Positions 61,133 to 64,000 of a stretch of DNA of 64,000 nucleotides are shown here, one piece after another. Positions within the stretch are counted from its first letter, which is position 1. Each line of letters starts with the position of its first letter. Source of the stretch: Sphagnum compactum (Eukaryota > Bryophyta > Sphagnopsida > Sphagnales); contig OZ234501.1 in assembly GCA_965153455.1 (NCBI GenBank), positions 3,596,001 to 3,660,000 of the forward strand, written 5' to 3'. A model generated the notes under the pieces. The model was not told where the DNA came from. It saw only the letters and a program-made list of their open reading frames with translations, and did not search any database. Both the position numbers and the translations under genes were made by a program.

Positions 61133-63526
61133 CTACAAAAACACACAAATAAACATACTAGGCCCTAAATATGTCATGACTCCTCCCCCAAAAACACTTA
61201 GGAAAACCATGCCACTACTTAAGATGGGCTCCAAAATTCTTGATAGAGCTTTCGGGATCTCATTTCTATAAAGTTGGGGATCTTCCGAAAATGTTGACAT
61301 GATCTCAATTAGTGACATGAGTTTGTTGCTCCCCAGAATATCAACTTGCATTGACTTCCCAACCTTCCTGATGAAAAGGTACACATAGTAAAGTACAAGC
61401 TCCCTCATGAAGCTTGCATAGCTCCCTCTCTTGCTCTTGCCATGTACTATCCAAATTCGAAATGCATCTTCGTGATATAGGTTGACTTCATGGTGGTGGT
61501 GAACAAGAACTTGAATAATTCCCGGTCACAAAAGCACACCACCACCCTTGGAGTGACCTCTACATTGAACAATGTGTTTAGAAAGGACTCCCAATCTAGC
61601 CTTTCCACACAACAGGGACCTCCTTTGTTGTGTGTGTGGTGGAGACCACAACGAACAGCTCATTGCGTCGTCTTGCAAGAAAAAAACCAACTCCATTTTG
61701 TCAATGACCTCAAGAAGCTCCGCCATATCATTTACCATGTTGAACATGTAATGTGTGTCTAAAAGAATCAACTCTATTGTAGTTCCTTTTGGCATAGTGC
61801 ACTCAATCCACCTTTTCAATGCATTTTTGAAACCTATAGCCAGTGCCTCGTTAAAGGGATTCAATCTCAACTTTTTTTTTACAGAACTCTTCATTGAGCT
61901 CGGAGTCCAAAATTGAGAACACTTTGCCAAGCTTGTGTTTCCTTTTCTTCTCATTCCAAGCCTCATCAAAATATGGTTTTCGCTTATTGGCAATTGGTTT
62001 AGGAAATCTGAAATGAATCATAATTTCATTTCAAATGATGACCTTTCTTTTTAAGAGTTTGGTAAACTCATGCATCGATTTTAAGTTGGATTTTCCACCC
62101 CTTTTAGCTAAACCATCATGGATAATGAATGTTTTTGCAAGTAAACATTGAGCTAGCTTCTCCAACTACTTTTATTCCATGTTGGAAAGATAGCCAATGC
62201 TAATTTTTTGATTGGCGCTAGAGGATGTGTCAACACACCTCTATTGTTGTCCAAAATGTTGTTTTTTTCCCATTTTTCCCATTTTTCCCACGATTGGAAA
62301 ACAAGGTTTAAAAAAAAGAAAATGTTCATGCATTCCTTGGTGGACTCGACATTGAACGCAGACTTTAGCATCTCCTTGAATTGTTGGACGATGAAACATA
62401 GTAAAAAAAATCAAGAAAATCCATAGATCAATATTTAGAATTGAATTGAATGACATAGAAAGCATGAAGTTACCTTGTATTTTTCACTATGATGTAAAGA
62501 GCCATCTAGATCTAGTGTCGGCTTATCATATGAAACCCAAATTTGACGTGCATGTGTAAGGCTTTCACAATATGACAATTTTGTCGTCGAGTTACAATCC
62601 TTGTTGTTCAATTTTTTTGACATCCTCATATTTTTACAAAATCCAGCTCCCACACCACGATAATTTTGAACATATTAAATTTTTCTAAAATGTCTTGGCT
62701 GTGTGGGGGTCCTCCACCAATTCTTAATTAAAAGAAACATTGTCAATAATTGAATGTATAATGCAAAAAATTTGTGGGTTCAAATGTTATAAAACATAAC
62801 AAATGAAACTATCCTTTACATCCATAATCATGTGTTGCCCACCAATAATAAAAGACTACAAGTTGTGAATGTCTTCCCACTTCCTCAGACAATGTGAAAA
62901 ATTGAATTTGGTCTCTTTGGGTCTTCTAGAATTGCAAAAACAAGGACCTCGATGTCAAACTTGTTGTAAACAATAATTCAGGTTTTGATTTTGTTTACAT
63001 GTTCGTTGGAGAGAAGATAGTAAACGATTTCCAAAGGCAACCTTTTAAATCGATCAATTGGTAACCTCACGTCCTTGATAAGGGCGAAACCAAGTGGAAA
63101 TGGATTGGCATGTTCTTCACCAATCATGTCATCCTTTATGTGGCACTCCACAAGGTTGAAACCTTTAGCCTCTTTTCCCATTAAAATCTTCCCCAATATT
63201 TTTTCTTACATTTGTAGCATCTTTCGATGGCCTTTTTGCATTCGAGCTCTTTACCATGGCTATAATCCTCCTTGGGAATCTCTTGTAGACTCTTCTTTTT
63301 CCAAGTCAACGAGTTCTTTGAACTTGATCCACCACTTGAAAATCACATCAAGATCCTTAATATCTTTCATTTTGAAGCCTTTGTTGGTGTTGGTTGGAGC
63401 AAGCGTGTCATCTATTTTATTCATTGGGCAAACAAGTCCAACCACTATGAGAGTTTTGCAACTGGCCTTACAACTCAGTTTTTGAGTTACACGTGACACT
63501 TGCAACTCATTATATTTATATGTCAT
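61133..63526 (-). pseudogene. Series of broken minus-strand reading frames, family unknown
   Basis: Open minus-strand stretches at 63526-63260 (contains KDLDVIFKWWIKFKELVDLE), 63196-62978 (NPFPLGFALIKDVRLPIDRF), 62653-62435, 62371-62153, 61993-61526 (155 codons, with HYMFNMVNDMAELLEVIDKM) and 61408-61133 have balanced amino-acid composition and share an orientation. They are separated by stops or by possible introns. I cannot assign a family. A degraded multi-exon gene or a transposon gene are both possible, and I see no catalytic motif. Confidence 0.35.
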
Positions 63527-63660
63527 GAGTGCTAATGTCTAAGTTGCATTAGTTGCAACTCACCATATATACGATGCAACTCATTGTAACTCAATTGCAA
63601 CTTATCAAAACTACTCATTTCAACTATTATGCAACTCCATTTTAACTACACCCATGATGT
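63480..63660. repeat. Scattered TTGCAACTCA motifs
   Basis: The word GCAACTC, mostly as part of TTGCAACTCA or ATGCAACTC, occurs four times within about 140 bp (63500-63640), with near matches between, in a degenerate short-period pattern. It is probably a decayed minisatellite. The remaining sequence to the window end (to 64000) shows nothing else. Confidence 0.5.
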
Positions 63661-64000
63661 CATGTTCACATCATTAATTGTCATCCATCTATTAAAATTT
63701 GACACATGGCACTATGAAGATTTTTGGATTTAAAATTTATTTTATTTTCAAAATATTGATCTCCATCGTCCATTATGATTGTTAATGATGGTTTGAGATT
63801 GTAAAACGTGGCGCAATAATTTTTTTTGCCACATGGCATATTAATTTTGCATCAAGTTTATTTGAGTGGGGTAAGGTTATTAAGGGCTTTTAGCGACTTC
63901 ATAGGGAATGAGGAATGCGCTTGGTGCGTAGGGGGGTTGTTTTCTTTTCTGAAATGCGTTATTGGTGAATAAGGAGTTGGATTAGTTCTTTTCTTCAACG

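Noticed and set aside
1-64000. CRISPR arrays, bacterial operons, rRNA genes
   Set aside because: The window is plant nuclear DNA with spliced genes. No spaced direct-repeat array or rRNA sequence was seen.

Overview
This is a nuclear segment from a land plant. Two genes are read confidently as many-exon plant genes with GT-AG introns (plus one GC-AG intron), and a third encodes a plant-type eIF4B. About two thirds of the window is AT-rich, decayed transposon sequence typical of large repeat-rich plant genomes. The species cannot be fixed from the sequence. A fern, a gymnosperm or another repeat-rich plant would all fit.

Layout. 1-5.2 kb is AT-rich and gene-poor, with a 72-bp minisatellite and an (AC)n tract. 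5.2-7.7 kb is a GC-richer island with the uninterrupted eIF4B reading frame (+ strand, 6236-7684). 7.7-11.2 kb is non-coding and carries several diverged copies of a terminal-repeat family. 11.2-28 kb is retrotransposon debris: a Ty1/copia RT fragment (-), a dead Ty3/gypsy element (+, 14.4-21.2 kb), a fragment of an opposed gypsy tail (-), a telomere-like 13-bp satellite with a 64-bp higher-order unit, a tRNA-derived SINE-like sequence and several local duplications. 28.1-35.6 kb is a decayed autonomous Helitron of the Helentron type: OTU-like region, HUH Rep, PIF1-like helicase and C-terminal EEP endonuclease. Its helicase is split just after the Walker A motif by a 1.69-kb nested insertion.

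36.9-52.1 kb holds a divergent gene pair about 0.73 kb apart. On the minus strand is a DEIH-box RNA helicase of the NIH/DExH6 type (R3H domain, helicase core, ankyrin repeats, HA2, OB-fold), reconstructed here as 19 exons and 1235 residues. On the plus strand is a delta(14)-sterol reductase of the FACKEL type, reconstructed as 13 exons and 379 residues. In both, every splice phase closes. A young TRIM-like element, with two 479-bp repeats that differ at only three visible positions, sits in one helicase intron. Relatives lie downstream of eIF4B and just downstream of the reductase.

52.1-64 kb has no intact gene. It holds an FCP1/HAD-phosphatase-like remnant and a series of broken minus-strand reading frames of unknown origin.

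The three host genes serve unrelated core functions (translation initiation, RNA metabolism, sterol synthesis). Nothing suggests an operon-like system. The least ordinary parts are the plant Helentron with its nested insertion and the TRIM-like family close to genes.
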